Positions 25,122 through 34,474 are shown, counted from the first letter of the stretch. The stretch: DNA of 64,000 bases from Novosphingobium sp. PhB57 (GCF_004342985.1 NZ_SMBO01000006.1:186001-250000), one strand, 5' to 3'. Notes: a model not told the origin generated them from the sequence alone. Numbers and translations: made by a program.

Positions 25122-26902
25122 CAGGCGGCCTTGGCCCGTGCCTTGTCGGAGGCGGCTTCCGAGGCGGGCTCGTTGATCATCTGGCGGAGCGCGGCTACGG
25201 CATTGTCCGGCCTTTCGGTGACCAGGCGCTGGGCCAGATTGACCTGTCGGGAGAGCAGGTCGGCGCGGCGCAAGTCGATATCGAGGCCGTCCGCGCCGGG
25301 AATCTCGGGGCGGAGCGGCAGGCTGCCGGCCGGTACCAGCGCTTCGAGGCTGCGTTCCGCGATGGGGCCGAGGGCGTCGGGCCCGTCCTCCGCCTCGCCG
25401 TCTTCGCCAAGCCTGCTGTTCTTGCGGCCCTTGCGCTTCTTCGGCGCCGACTTGTCGCCCCGCATGGCGCGGATCAGGGGGCGCACGCCCAGCAGCAGGA
25501 CCATCAGCACCGCCAGCAAGGCCGCGCCGTTGCGCACCACCATGGCGAACCACGGCGCCTCGTAGAACGGTGTGGCGCTTTCGCCCACCGGCTCGAACTT
25601 GCGCATGACCACTTTCACCTGGTCGCCGCGCTGCGGGTCGGCGCCGACGGCGGCGCTGACCAGCGACTGGATATCCTGCACGTCCTGCGCCCGCGCGCCT
25701 TTCATGGCATCGGCCTTGATCGCCACGGCCACGGAGATGCGCTTGATGCCGCCGGGCCGGGTATTGGCCACCGAGACCTGCCGCCCCAGTTCGTATGTCC
25801 GGCTGGACGAGGTCTCGCCGTTGGTCGGTGGGGTGGCCGCAGGGCTGGGCTGGGTGCCCTGCGGCGGACCGGGGCGCGCCTGCGTGGCGGGCGGGGGGGT
25901 GTTGGAGAGCACGCCCGGAACGCCCGCGGCAGGGGCGGAGCCGGTCGATTGCGACTGTTCCTGCGTTTCGCTGCGCACGGCGCCGTCCTTGTCGTAGCTT
26001 TCGCGCGCGGAAGTCACGTCGTCCATGTCGAGCGCGACTTGCGCCTCGGTGGTGAAGTTGTCAGGGCCGAGCACTGGCGCCAGCAGGCCCGAGACCTGTT
26101 CGCGGATCTTCGATTCCAGCCGCGATTGCAGGTCGATCCGGTCCGCTTCCGCGCCGCCGCCCTGCGAGAGCAACTGTCCGTGCTGGTCCACCACTTTCAC
26201 CGCGTCCGGCGAAAGCCCCGGCACCGAACTGGCGACGAGATTCACGATCGCGGAGACCTGGCTCGCGGAAAGCTGGCGGCCCGCCTTGAGCCGCACCATG
26301 ACCGAGGCGGTCGGCGCCACGTTGTCGCGCACGAAAACCGACTTTTCACCCGCCGCCACATGGACGCGGACCGATTCCACCCCGTCGATCTCGCCGATGG
26401 TCAGTTGCAGGTCGTGCTCGCGGGCGGAGCGCAGGCGCTCGCCCTCCAGCGTGCGACTGGCGCCCATCGGCAGTTTGTCCAGCATCTGGTCGCCGCTTTC
26501 GGGAGCGGCCAGGGCGCCGTCCGAAGCGACCAGCATGCGGGCCTTGTAGAAATCACCCTCGCCCACGGTGAGCGCGCCGGTCTGGTTGTCGATGCGGTAG
26601 CCGATCCCGGCCTGTTCGAGCGCGGCGGCAACGCCCGCCCGGTCGGAATCGTCTAGTTGTGCATAGAGCACGCGCTGCGGCGAGGGGGCGAGAGTCGCCC
26701 AGGCCAGCAAGGCGCCGCCTATCGCGGCCAGGCCGATGAAGGCGGGCAGCATCTTCTTCACGCCCGGCTGCGCGGTGAAGGTGCCGAGGCGGGTCAGCAC
26801 CGATCCACCGGACCGATCGGTGAAGGGCGCGAAGAGGGAGCCGGTCGCGGGAAGCTGCGCGGCGCCGGCATAAGCCGCGGGGGCGGGAACGAGGTCGGCC
26901 AT
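25121..26902 (-). CDS. fliF: Flagellar MS-ring protein FliF
   Basis: The product has 593 residues. Two transmembrane segments flank a large periplasmic region: one about residue 50 (LPAFIGLAAIGGALLAWATL), the other about residue 450 (NGAALLAVLMVLLLGVRPLI). Ring-building motifs such as LDKLPMGASRTLEGERLR, with HVAAGEKSVFVRDNVAPTAS after, are clear. The cytosolic tail binds FliG. It starts 6 bases after fliE. Length agrees with the family (about 550-600). Confidence 0.97.
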   Translation of the reverse strand: MADLVPAPAAYAGAAQLPATGSLFAPFTDRSGGSVLTRLGTFTAQPGVKKMLPAFIGLAAIGGALLAWATLAPSPQRVLYAQLDDSDRAGVAAALEQAGIGYRIDNQTGALTVGEGDFYKARMLVASDGALAAPESGDQMLDKLPMGASRTLEGERLRSAREHDLQLTIGEIDGVESVRVHVAAGEKSVFVRDNVAPTASVMVRLKAGRQLSASQVSAIVNLVASSVPGLSPDAVKVVDQHGQLLSQGGGAEADRIDLQSRLESKIREQVSGLLAPVLGPDNFTTEAQVALDMDDVTSARESYDKDGAVRSETQEQSQSTGSAPAAGVPGVLSNTPPPATQARPGPPQGTQPSPAATPPTNGETSSSRTYELGRQVSVANTRPGGIKRISVAVAIKADAMKGARAQDVQDIQSLVSAAVGADPQRGDQVKVVMRKFEPVGESATPFYEAPWFAMVVRNGAALLAVLMVLLLGVRPLIRAMRGDKSAPKKRKGRKNSRLGEDGEAEDGPDALGPIAERSLEALVPAGSLPLRPEIPGADGLDIDLRRADLLSRQVNLAQRLVTERPDNAVAALRQMINEPASEAASDKARAKAA

Positions 26903-26908
26903 TTCGGA

Positions 26909-27307
26909 TCAGACTCCCATCCGCATGATGTCCTGGTACGCGGACAGCAGCTTGTTGCGGACCTGCATGGTCGCCTCGAAGGCGACGCCGGCTTCCTGCC
27001 GCGCGAGCATGACTTTCGCCACGTCGGTCACTTCGCCTTTCTGGTAGGCGTCGGTCACGCCTTCGGCGCGGGCCTGCACGGCGTTGACGCCGTCCAGCGC
27101 GGACTTGAGCGTGTCGGCAAAACCCTGTCCGGCGGGCTGGACTTGCGAGCCGCCGACGGCATTCGCCGTTCCGCTGCCTTGTGCGGCGTGGATCTGCTGG
27201 AGCAGATCGCTGCGCTGGATGATCTGCTGGCGCATCGCCATGATCTGCTGGATGCCGCCCCCGCTGCCGGGCAGCGCAGCGCCGGAAAGGCCGGGGACCG
27301 TGCTCAT
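26909..27307 (-). CDS. fliE: Flagellar hook-basal body complex protein FliE
   Basis: The product has 132 residues. The C-terminal half ADTLKSALDGVNAVQARAEG leads to VMLARQEAGVAFEATMQVRN and YQDIMRMGV, the hallmark FliE ending. FliE is the first exported axial protein and joins the MS-ring to the rod. The N-terminal 50 residues are longer than in enteric FliE. It overlaps the regulator gene by 4 bases, so regulator and structural operon are one transcription unit. Confidence 0.94.
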   Translation of the reverse strand: MSTVPGLSGAALPGSGGGIQQIMAMRQQIIQRSDLLQQIHAAQGSGTANAVGGSQVQPAGQGFADTLKSALDGVNAVQARAEGVTDAYQKGEVTDVAKVMLARQEAGVAFEATMQVRNKLLSAYQDIMRMGV

Positions 27308-28608
27308 CGCAGGCCTCCCACCGCGCCGCGCGGGGTGTTGGGGCCAAGGTCGATCCCGGCTTCGCGCAGCGAGGCGAGGCGGTAGCGCAAGGTCCGCTCG
27401 GAAATGCCGAGTTCACGGGCGGCGCGTACCCGGTTGCCGCCGCAGGCTTCCAGCGTTTCCACGATGGCGCGGGCCTCGGAGTTCTGGACGATGCTGGCGA
27501 GCTTGCGGTTGCCGTCGATGTCGAAGGGCTCGGCACCGGGCATGGCGGAAGGCAGCAGCCGGGCGGGGCTGTCGAAAGCGATGTGTTCGGGGGCGATCAT
27601 GGTCTTTCCGTGGGCAAGGAGCATCGCGCGGCGGATGACGTTTTCCAGTTCGCGCACATTGCCGGGCCAGGAGTGGAGCTTGAGCATCGCGAGCGCCGCA
27701 TCGTTCAGGCAGGGCACGCGCGCCGGGTCCGGGGCGTGGCGCAGGGCCATGGCGAAGGCCAGCGGGGCGATGTCATCCGGGCGCTCCCGCAAGGGCCGCA
27801 AGGTGAGGGGGAAAACGTTGAGCCGGTAGTAGAGGTCGGCGCGGAAACGGCCCTCGGCGACTTCGGTGGGCAGGTCGCGGTTGGCGCAGGCGATCACGCG
27901 CAAGTCCACCTTGATCGGCCGGGTCGCGCCGATCGGCACGACTTCCTGCTCCTGCAGCGCGCGCAGCAGCTTGGCCTGGAGCGGCAGCGGCAGTTCGGCG
28001 ATCTCGTCGAGCAGCAGCGTGCCGCCGTCGGCCGCGCGCATGAAGCCTTCGCTGGCCTGAGTGGCGCCGGTGAAGGCGCCCTTCTGGTGGCCGAACAGCA
28101 TGGCCTCCAGCATGGTTTCCGGCATGGCGGCGCAGTTGACGGCGATGAAGGGGCCGTCGCGGCGCGGGCTGCGGGCATGGATGAAGCGGCTGAGCACTTC
28201 CTTGCCGGTGCCGGTCGGTCCGTTGACGAGCACGGGAATGTCGCTGTTCGCCAGGCGGTCGGCCAGGGCGAAGACCGAAAGGCTCTCGGGGTCGGCCGCG
28301 ATCGGATCGTCCGGGCCGGCCATGGCCGCCAGCAGCATCGCCAGCGATGCCTCGCCGATGGGGTCGGCATAGAGGACATCGGTGAGGGCTGCGGTCTTGC
28401 GGGACAGGACCGGCTGGATACCGCGCGAGAGCCGCACCACGCGTTCGCGCGCGGGAGCGGCGACCGGGCCGGACCCGATCGTCTCGTCCGCCGCATCGCG
28501 CAGGGCGATCGCCGAACAATCGAACAGCGATCCGGCAATGGCGGCAGCGCGATGGGCAAGCGGCCCGTGGCGCCGGTTGAATTCCGTGTCGAAAACCAGT
28601 TCGACCAT
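27304..28608 (-). CDS. Sigma-54-dependent flagellar activator (FleQ/FlbD type)
   Basis: The product has 434 residues. A non-receiver N-terminal part (about 115 residues) precedes an AAA+ domain with Walker A GPTGTGKE, the sigma-54 contact loop GAFTGA, Walker B GGTLLLDEIAEL, and a C-terminal Fis-type HTH (GGNRVRAARELGISERTLRY). It opens sigma-54 promoters, of which two perfect examples lie upstream of flgB and the transglycosylase gene. No phospho-receiver is evident, so control by another protein or ligand is likely. It leads the fliE-to-flhB operon. Confidence 0.92.
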   Translation of the reverse strand: MVELVFDTEFNRRHGPLAHRAAAIAGSLFDCSAIALRDAADETIGSGPVAAPARERVVRLSRGIQPVLSRKTAALTDVLYADPIGEASLAMLLAAMAGPDDPIAADPESLSVFALADRLANSDIPVLVNGPTGTGKEVLSRFIHARSPRRDGPFIAVNCAAMPETMLEAMLFGHQKGAFTGATQASEGFMRAADGGTLLLDEIAELPLPLQAKLLRALQEQEVVPIGATRPIKVDLRVIACANRDLPTEVAEGRFRADLYYRLNVFPLTLRPLRERPDDIAPLAFAMALRHAPDPARVPCLNDAALAMLKLHSWPGNVRELENVIRRAMLLAHGKTMIAPEHIAFDSPARLLPSAMPGAEPFDIDGNRKLASIVQNSEARAIVETLEACGGNRVRAARELGISERTLRYRLASLREAGIDLGPNTPRGAVGGLR

Positions 28609-28765
28609 GTTTCTCGTCCCCGTGGGATTAATGCATTGGCGGGGATCGATATGCGTGCGTAACGGCGAATCTTTGGGAAACTTAAGGCCCCGTAGCGACC
28701 CCTAGTGAAGGTAAATTTCGGCGCAGCTCCGTGGGTTTGCAGGGACGAGCCGTGCCGGATGCGGG

Positions 28766-28793
28766 CTTAAATTCGCGCTCGACCTGCCGGTCT
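28766..28793 (+). promoter_or_regulatory. Putative sigma-28 (FliA) promoter of flagellin
   Basis: CTTAAATT then GCCGGTCT are set as TTAA-N15-GCCG, about 75 bases before the flagellin ATG. The -35-like TAAA and -10-like GCCG agree with the sigma-28 consensus, though the last four -10 bases differ. The same shape occurs at fliD and flgM. A GGGAG ribosome site lies just before the gene. Confidence 0.6.
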
Positions 28794-28867
28794 TTGTCTC
28801 GACAGCCGCGCCGGATGGGCCGGCAGAGGCTGTTTCCTCATCGGGACACTCAACGGGAGCCACAACC

Positions 28868-29692
28868 ATGTCTGTCATCAACACCAACATCAGCGCGATT
28901 CGCGCTTCGAATGCCTCGACCTCCGCCAACAAGATGCTCGGCACCGCCATGGAGCGCCTGTCGACCGGCAAGCGCATCAATTCGGCCAAGGACGATGCCG
29001 CCGGCCTCGCCATCTCCACTTCGATGACCGCGCAGGTCCGCGGCATGAGCCAGGGCATCCGCAACGCCAACGACGGCATCTCGCTGGCGCAGACCGCCGA
29101 AGGCGCGCTGTCGGAAGTGTCGAACATGCTTCAGCGCGTGCGCGAATTGGCGATCCAGTCGTCCTCGGGCACGTACCAGGACAGCGACCGCGATGCCATG
29201 CAGTCGGAAGTGACGGCGCTGACCAGCCAGATCGGCGACATCCTTTCCGACACCACTTTCAACGGCAACACGCTGTTCTCGACCACGTCGGGCACCGATG
29301 TCACGTTCGACATCCAGACCGGCGCCAATTCGGGCGAGACGATCACGCTGACTTCTTCCGCAATCAACGGCACCAATATCAATGCCTCGGCGCTGGACGT
29401 ATCGAGCGACTCGGCCGCTTCGGACACGATCGATAACGTCGACCTTGCCCTTGCGGACGTGAACAAGACGCGCGCCTCGCTCGGCGCCGGGCAGAACCGC
29501 CTCGAATCGGCGGTCAACAACCTGACCAACAACGTCACCAACCTTTCCGACGCGAAGTCGCGCATCGAGGATGCCGACTATTCGACGGAAACCACGCAGA
29601 TGGCCAAGGCGCAGATCCTCAGCCAGGCCTCGACCGCAATGATCGCGCAGGCCAACCAGAGCCAGCAGAACGTGCTGTCGCTGCTGCGCTAA
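28868..29692 (+). CDS. fliC: Flagellin
   Basis: The product has 274 residues. The N-terminal D0/D1 sequence is SVINTNISAIRASNASTSAN, followed by LSTGKRINSAKDDAAGLAIS. The C-terminal D1/D0 ends in SQASTAMIAQANQSQQNVLSLLR. The central part (about residues 130-200) is short and Ser/Thr/Asn-rich, so the filament subunit has almost no outer domains, as in other alphaproteobacterial flagellins. It is exported by the flagellar gate, with FliS as chaperone. It is the only flagellin in the window, divergent from the sigma-54 activator. A strong hairpin terminator follows. Confidence 0.97.
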   Translation: MSVINTNISAIRASNASTSANKMLGTAMERLSTGKRINSAKDDAAGLAISTSMTAQVRGMSQGIRNANDGISLAQTAEGALSEVSNMLQRVRELAIQSSSGTYQDSDRDAMQSEVTALTSQIGDILSDTTFNGNTLFSTTSGTDVTFDIQTGANSGETITLTSSAINGTNINASALDVSSDSAASDTIDNVDLALADVNKTRASLGAGQNRLESAVNNLTNNVTNLSDAKSRIEDADYSTETTQMAKAQILSQASTAMIAQANQSQQNVLSLLR

Positions 29693-29733
29693 GCACGCAG
29701 GACAAGCCGGCGGCCCTCAGCGGGCTCGCTGCA

Positions 29734-29768
29734 GGGCCCGGCGCACCCCCCACGCGCCGGGCCCGTTT
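29734..29768 (+). terminator. Terminator after flagellin
   Basis: GGGCCCGGCGC (29734-29744) pairs perfectly with GCGCCGGGCCC (29754-29764) around a 9-base loop and is followed by GTTT. The 11-base GC stem 41 bases past the stop is a convincing rho-independent terminator, though the T-run is short. Confidence 0.75.
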
Positions 29769-29864
29769 GCGTGCGTGAGCCATCAGCGAACATGGCAGGG
29801 AAACGGCGCGGAAACAGGCGGTTCATAAAGACCCTGGTTCCCGTTCCCGAAACCCGGACCGATC

Positions 29865-30554
29865 ATGCGCCGCTTTCTTGCCTGCTCCCTTGCCGTCGCT
29901 GTGTTCCCGGCGCTTGCCGCCCCTGCCGCGGCTGAAACGCGCGAGGACGAACAGGTCTGGGTCAACCTTACGGCAATGGGGCCGATTGCCGGCGACGCGG
30001 TCTATTTTGCCGAAGTTCAGCCGCGCATGGGCGACGGCGCTTCACGGCTGGACCAGCTTCTCCTGCGCGGCGCGATAGGGCTGAAACTGTCCCCGGCGGT
30101 CACCCTCTACCAGGGTTATGCCCATATCGTCGTGCCGGTGGATGGCGGCCGCGACGTGAACGAGGAGCGCAGCTTCCAGCAGTTGGGCTGGTTCATGGGC
30201 AAGCCCTGGGGCGGCGAACTCTCGTCGCGCACCCGTCTCGAACAGCGCTGGCGTTCGGACGGCGGTGACACGGGCTGGCGCCTGCGCGAGATGCTGCGTT
30301 ACGAAAAGCCACTGAAGCCGGGCACCAACACCGTGAACGCGCTGGTCTATGCCGAAGGCTTCCTGGCGCTAAACGACACCGACTGGGGCGCGCGCGGCGG
30401 GTTCGACCAGTTGCGCTCTTTCGTCGGCGTGGAACTCGGCGTGAAGGACGCGACGACCGTGGAGCTGGGCTATCTCAACCAGGTGATCGACCAGACTCGC
30501 GGACGGACGCGGATGAACCACGTCGCTTCGGTCTCGCTGTTCTTCCGGCACTGA
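29865..30554 (+). CDS. DUF2490 domain protein, secreted
   Basis: The product has 229 residues. A signal peptide (CSLAVAVFPALAAPAAA) is followed by a beta-rich domain beginning DEQVWVNLTAMGPIAGDAV and ending HVASVSLFFRH, a C-terminal Phe-Phe-Arg-His strand typical of small outer-membrane barrels and of DUF2490. Alternating hydrophobic strands support an outer-membrane or periplasmic location. Function unknown. It stands alone between flagellin and ahpF and ends at a bidirectional terminator. Confidence 0.8.
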   Translation: MRRFLACSLAVAVFPALAAPAAAETREDEQVWVNLTAMGPIAGDAVYFAEVQPRMGDGASRLDQLLLRGAIGLKLSPAVTLYQGYAHIVVPVDGGRDVNEERSFQQLGWFMGKPWGGELSSRTRLEQRWRSDGGDTGWRLREMLRYEKPLKPGTNTVNALVYAEGFLALNDTDWGARGGFDQLRSFVGVELGVKDATTVELGYLNQVIDQTRGRTRMNHVASVSLFFRH

Positions 30555-30624
30555 GCGGGCATTCGCCGGGAAAGCGGACGGCTTGCCTATGTCCCAGCCC
30601 ATCGCCCTGAGATAAGCGCATGAC

Positions 30625-30664
30625 AAAACGGGCGGGAGTCTCGCGACTCCCGCCCGTTTTTTTG
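30625..30664. terminator. Bidirectional terminator between DUF2490 gene and ahpF
   Basis: A perfect 16-base stem (30625-30640 with 30645-30660, loop TCGC) begins with AAAA and ends in a run of seven T. Read from either strand it is a GC stem followed by Ts, so it serves both convergent genes. Confidence 0.93.
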
Positions 30665-30682
30665 TTCTTCGCGGTGTTTCGC

Positions 30683-32281
30683 TCAGGCGGCCTGCGCCGC
30701 TTGCGCGATCTCTTCCGGCGCTTCGTTGCGGATCAGGTAGTCGAAGGCCGAGAGGGCCGCCTTCGAGCCTTCGCCCATGGCGATGATGATCTGCTTGTAA
30801 GGCACCGTGGTCACGTCGCCCGCCGCGAAAATGCCGGGCAGGTTGGTGGCCGCCTTGTCGTCGATCACGATCTCGCCGCGACCTGTAAGCTCCACGCCGG
30901 AGTCCTTGAGCCATTCGGTATTGGGCACCAGGCCGATCTGGACGAACACGCCTTCCAGTTCGACCTTGTGCTCTTCGCCGGTCTCGCGGTTCTTGTAGAC
31001 CAGGGCGTTGACCTTGTCCCCGTCGCCTTCGACCTCGGTGGTCTGGGCGCTGGTGAGGATCACCACGTTCTTCATCGACTTCAGCTTGTCGACCAGGACC
31101 TGGTCGGCGCGCAGTTGCGAGTCGAATTCGATCAGGGTGACATGGCCGACGATATTGGCCAGGTCGATCGCGGCTTCCACGCCGGAGTTGCCGCCGCCGA
31201 TCACCGCCACGCGCTTGCCCTTGAACAGCGGGCCGTCGCAGTGCGGGCAATAGGCCACGCCCTTGTTCTTGTACTCGGCTTCGCCCGGAACGCCCAGGTT
31301 GCGCCAGCGGGCACCGGTGGTCAGCACCAGGCTGCGCGCTTTTAGCGAAGCGCCGTTGGCGAAGACCACTTCGTGATAGCCGCCGAGTTCCCTGGCCGGG
31401 ATCAGCTTTTCGGCGCGCTGGAGATTCATCACGTCGATGTCGTATTCAGCGACATGCGATTCCAGCGCGGCGGCCAGCTTGGGGCCTTCGGTATAGGGAA
31501 CCGAGATGAAGTTCTCGATGCCCATGGTGTCCTGCACCTGGCCGCCGAAGCGTTCGGCGACCACGCCGGTCGAGAAGCCCTTGCGCGCGGTATAGATCGC
31601 GGCCGAAGCCCCGGCGGGACCGCCGCCGACCACGAGCACTTCGAAAGGCTTCTTGCCCGCCAGCATGGCGGCGGCCTTGGCATCGGCGCCGGTGTCGAGC
31701 TTGGCGAGGATTTCCTCGATGCTCATCTTGCCCGAACCCCACATCTTGCCGTTCAGGAAGACAGCGGGGACAGCCATGACGCCGCGCTCGTCGACTTCCG
31801 CCTGGAACGTGCCGCCCTCGATCAGGGTGGCGTTCACATGCGGGTTGTTGAGCGCGAGCAGGGTCAGTGCCTGCACCACGTCGGGGCAGTTGTGGCAGGA
31901 GAGCGAGAAGTACATCTCGAACTCGTGCTCGCCCTCGATGGCGCGGGCGATTTCGAGTGCCTCGTCGGAAACCTTGGGCGGATGGCCGCCGGCCCAGAGC
32001 AGGGCAAGGACCAGCGAGGTGAATTCATGGCCGAGCGGCAGACCGGCGAAGCGGACCCAGGCGCCTGCGTCGCTCGCGCGGCGGATGATGAAACTGGGGC
32101 GGCGCTTGTCGTCGCCGTCGAACGTGGCGGTGACCTTGTCCGAGAGCGAGGCGATCACGGTCAGCAGCTCGCGGGTATCGGTGGACTTTGCGTCATCGCC
32201 AAGGGAGGCGACGAGCTCGATCGGCTCGCGCAGCATGCCGAGATATTGCGAGAGCTGTTGCTTCAGGTTGGCGTCGAGCAT
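30683..32281 (-). CDS. ahpF: Alkyl hydroperoxide reductase subunit F
   Basis: The product has 532 residues. The N-terminal double-thioredoxin-fold domain has the redox pair CHNC (about residue 130). The FAD/NADH part has VVGGGPAGASAAIYTARKG and VIGGGNSGVEAAIDLA. The thioredoxin-reductase-type centre is CPHCDG. AhpF passes electrons from NADH to AhpC to remove peroxides in the cytosol. ATG 32281 fits the N-terminus LDANLKQQLSQYL. It follows ahpC by 147 bases. Confidence 0.97.
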   Translation of the reverse strand: MLDANLKQQLSQYLGMLREPIELVASLGDDAKSTDTRELLTVIASLSDKVTATFDGDDKRRPSFIIRRASDAGAWVRFAGLPLGHEFTSLVLALLWAGGHPPKVSDEALEIARAIEGEHEFEMYFSLSCHNCPDVVQALTLLALNNPHVNATLIEGGTFQAEVDERGVMAVPAVFLNGKMWGSGKMSIEEILAKLDTGADAKAAAMLAGKKPFEVLVVGGGPAGASAAIYTARKGFSTGVVAERFGGQVQDTMGIENFISVPYTEGPKLAAALESHVAEYDIDVMNLQRAEKLIPARELGGYHEVVFANGASLKARSLVLTTGARWRNLGVPGEAEYKNKGVAYCPHCDGPLFKGKRVAVIGGGNSGVEAAIDLANIVGHVTLIEFDSQLRADQVLVDKLKSMKNVVILTSAQTTEVEGDGDKVNALVYKNRETGEEHKVELEGVFVQIGLVPNTEWLKDSGVELTGRGEIVIDDKAATNLPGIFAAGDVTTVPYKQIIIAMGEGSKAALSAFDYLIRNEAPEEIAQAAQAA

Positions 32282-32428
32282 GGTCTTTGCGTCCTTTGGA
32301 AATGCGTTGGGAAAAAGGGGCGGCCGGGGCTTCGGTTCAGCGTGGCCGCGCCGTGAGGGCGCGGCACCGGGAGAGGGAAGCCCCGGGCCGCGCACCTTCA
32401 CGCGACCCTAAGGGTGTCGCGGATAGTC

Positions 32429-32995
32429 TTAGAGCTTGCCGACGAGGTCGAGCGAGGGAGCAAGCGTTTCAGCGCCTTCTTCCCACTTGGCCGGGCAGAC
32501 CTGGCCGGGGTGCTCGCGCCAGTACTTGGCGGCCTTGATCTTGCGGACGAGTTCGACCGCGTTGCGGCCCACGCCCTCGGGGGTGATTTCGACCAGCTGG
32601 ATCACGCCGTCCGGATCGACCACGAAGGTGGCGCGGTCGGCCAGGCCAACGCCTTCGCGCAGCACGCCGAAGTTGTTGGTCAGGGCGTGGTTCTGGTCAC
32701 CCAGGAACGCGTACTTGATCTTGCCGATCTTGTCCGAGGTGTCGTGCCAGGCCTTGTGGCTGAAGTGCGTGTCGGTCGAAACGCCGAAGACTTCGACGCC
32801 GAGGCCCTGAAGGGTTTCGTACTGCTCGCCGAGGTCTTCCAGCTCGGTGGGGCAGACGAAGGTGAAGTCAGCGGGGTAGAAGAAGAACACGGCCCACTTG
32901 CCGGCGATGTCTGCTTCGGTGACGTCGAAGAAGTCCTTGCCTGCCTGGAAGGCGGTGTTCTTGAACGGCTTGATCTGGCTGCCGACGATACCCAT
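32429..32995 (-). CDS. ahpC: Alkyl hydroperoxide reductase subunit C (peroxiredoxin)
   Basis: The product has 188 residues, the classical length. The peroxidatic Cys is in TFVCPTELEDL (about residue 47) and the resolving Cys in GQVCPAKWEEG (about residue 166). It reduces hydrogen and organic peroxides using AhpF. The frame is open upstream to 33469, but ATG 32995 matches the family start (MGIVGSQIKPF). A candidate OxyR-type dyad lies about 95 bases upstream. Confidence 0.97.
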   Translation of the reverse strand: MGIVGSQIKPFKNTAFQAGKDFFDVTEADIAGKWAVFFFYPADFTFVCPTELEDLGEQYETLQGLGVEVFGVSTDTHFSHKAWHDTSDKIGKIKYAFLGDQNHALTNNFGVLREGVGLADRATFVVDPDGVIQLVEITPEGVGRNAVELVRKIKAAKYWREHPGQVCPAKWEEGAETLAPSLDLVGKL

Positions 32996-33087
32996 GGATA
33001 TGATCTCCCTCGATTGGGTGTTGAAGTTCGAGGAGGGAGATAGGGCCCTCGTGTGACGATGTGTAGGGCGTTGATCCGATTGGCTTG

Positions 33088-33102
33088 ATCGGATTGACCG
33101 AT
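33088..33102. promoter_or_regulatory. Candidate LysR/OxyR-type site upstream of ahpC
   Basis: ATCGG-ATTGA-CCGAT is a perfect dyad with the ATC-N9-GAT / T-N11-A form used by LysR-family regulators. A third half-site CCGAT at 33077-33081 is also arranged as an inverted pair with the ATCGG. OxyR control of ahpCF is common; no oxyR gene is in the window. The site lies between divergent ahpC and the lipoprotein gene and could affect both. Confidence 0.45.
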
Positions 33103-33193
33103 CAGTGGCGGTGGACTGAACGTTTCTGTCGATAAAACGCGCACAGTGCCGAAATCTCGTGCGACCGGGCGGCAGATCGGGCAACGGCGGCCC

Positions 33194-33568
33194 ATGAAAA
33201 CGATACGACTTGCGCTGCTGCTGGCAGCCTGCGCGTCGCTCGCGGGATGTGACGGCTGGCCGACCTCGCTGGACAATCGCGCCTCCGGCAACCTGACGTT
33301 CCGCTATCATCACCGCCTTTACGACCAGTGGTCGGGCTGGGCGCCGGTGCTTCGGGGAAATGCCGTGCTGCTCGCCCGCGAGCACCGCATGCGCGACATT
33401 TCCGGGCTGGAGATTACTCAGGGCGGGCTGACCTATCGCTACGGCACCCGTGCCCTTGCGCCGGTGCACGGCCTCTGCGCCGGGAGTTCGAGCTGCGCGC
33501 TGGTTTATCGCGGCGCCGGCCGACTGGAGGCGCGCACCGCGCCGCTACCCGATGCGCAGATGCGCTAG
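33194..33568 (+). CDS. Small lipoprotein of unknown function
   Basis: The product has 124 residues. The signal sequence ends in a lipobox LAGC (ALLLAACASLAGC), so it is probably lipidated at Cys19. The mature part has several Tyr-rich strands (FRYHHRLYDQWSGW) and two Cys in LCAGSSSCALVYRG that could form a disulfide. No family recognised. ATG 33194 is chosen because it begins the signal peptide directly. Divergent from ahpC and convergent with motB. Confidence 0.7.
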   Translation: MKTIRLALLLAACASLAGCDGWPTSLDNRASGNLTFRYHHRLYDQWSGWAPVLRGNAVLLAREHRMRDISGLEITQGGLTYRYGTRALAPVHGLCAGSSSCALVYRGAGRLEARTAPLPDAQMR

Positions 33569-33642
33569 GGCGCTCTGCGCTTCGGCCCTCGCTTCTGCGC
33601 TTCGCTTCGGCAGGCTCCGACCTCCATCCGGTTCCGAACCCG

Positions 33643-34473
33643 TCAATCCGCCAGCGTGATGGAAATGCGCCGGTTTCTGGGATCGTGCGGGTCGGCGGGG
33701 ATCAGCAGTTCGGTATCGGCCACGCCCTCGATCCGTTTGAACCGCGCGCTTTCCACGCCGTCGCGGATCAGTTGCTGGCGAGTGGTCTCGGCGCGGCCGG
33801 CCGAGAGCGACCAGTTGTTGCCCGGAATGCCCTGCCTGTAGGGCAAGGCGTCAGTATGGCCCCGGATCGTCAGCGCGCCCCGATCCGGCCCGATGGCCTC
33901 GGCAATGGCCGACAGCAGCTCGCCGGCCTGGGGCGTCAGGATCGTGGTGCCCAGCCGGAACATCGAGAAATCGGCATCGTCCACCATGTCGATCCGCACG
34001 CCCTGGGTGGTGTCCACCATGCGGACCTGCCGGGCAAGGCGGCGCAGGCGCTCGGAGGAGGCGAGCTTTTTCTGCAGCGCCTCCTTCGCCCGCGCGGTGC
34101 GCTTGACCTTGGAGCCGCCTTCCTTGGGGCCGCCGGTCGCATCGCGCGGGATGGTGAGGGTCTTGGTGCCGGTCTGCCCCGACTTGAAAGGATAGTTGTC
34201 GACTTCGGTGAGCGACCCGCCGCCCAGCACCCCGCGGCCCGAACCGGCGCTGCCCTGCTTGGTCTTGACGAGCGTGGGCGTGAAATAGTCGGCAATGCCG
34301 CGCCGCTGCTTTTCGGTGGTGGCGCCCAGGATCCAGAGCAGCAGGAAGAACGCCATCATCGCCGTCACGAAATCGGCATAAGCGACCTTCCAGGCGCCGC
34401 CGTGGTGGCCGGCCGCGACCATCGTGATCTTCTTGACGATGATCGGGCGGGGCGGCTCCGGCTTCTTGGCCAC
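33643..34473 (-). CDS. motB: Flagellar stator protein MotB
   Basis: The product has 276 residues. The short N-terminus and transmembrane segment WKVAYADFVTAMMAFFLLLWIL contain the proton-carrying Asp. The C-terminal OmpA-like domain has LTIRGHTDALPY, then NWSLSAGRAETTRQQL, which anchors the stator to peptidoglycan. It starts one base after the motA stop. Family length is normal. Confidence 0.96.
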   Translation of the reverse strand: MAKKPEPPRPIIVKKITMVAAGHHGGAWKVAYADFVTAMMAFFLLLWILGATTEKQRRGIADYFTPTLVKTKQGSAGSGRGVLGGGSLTEVDNYPFKSGQTGTKTLTIPRDATGGPKEGGSKVKRTARAKEALQKKLASSERLRRLARQVRMVDTTQGVRIDMVDDADFSMFRLGTTILTPQAGELLSAIAEAIGPDRGALTIRGHTDALPYRQGIPGNNWSLSAGRAETTRQQLIRDGVESARFKRIEGVADTELLIPADPHDPRNRRISITLAD

Positions 34474-34474
34474 G

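Noticed and set aside
28632..28655. GG-N10-GC pattern before the sigma-54 activator gene
   Set aside because: Only the four GG/GC bases match; such a pattern is expected by chance in GC-rich sequence.
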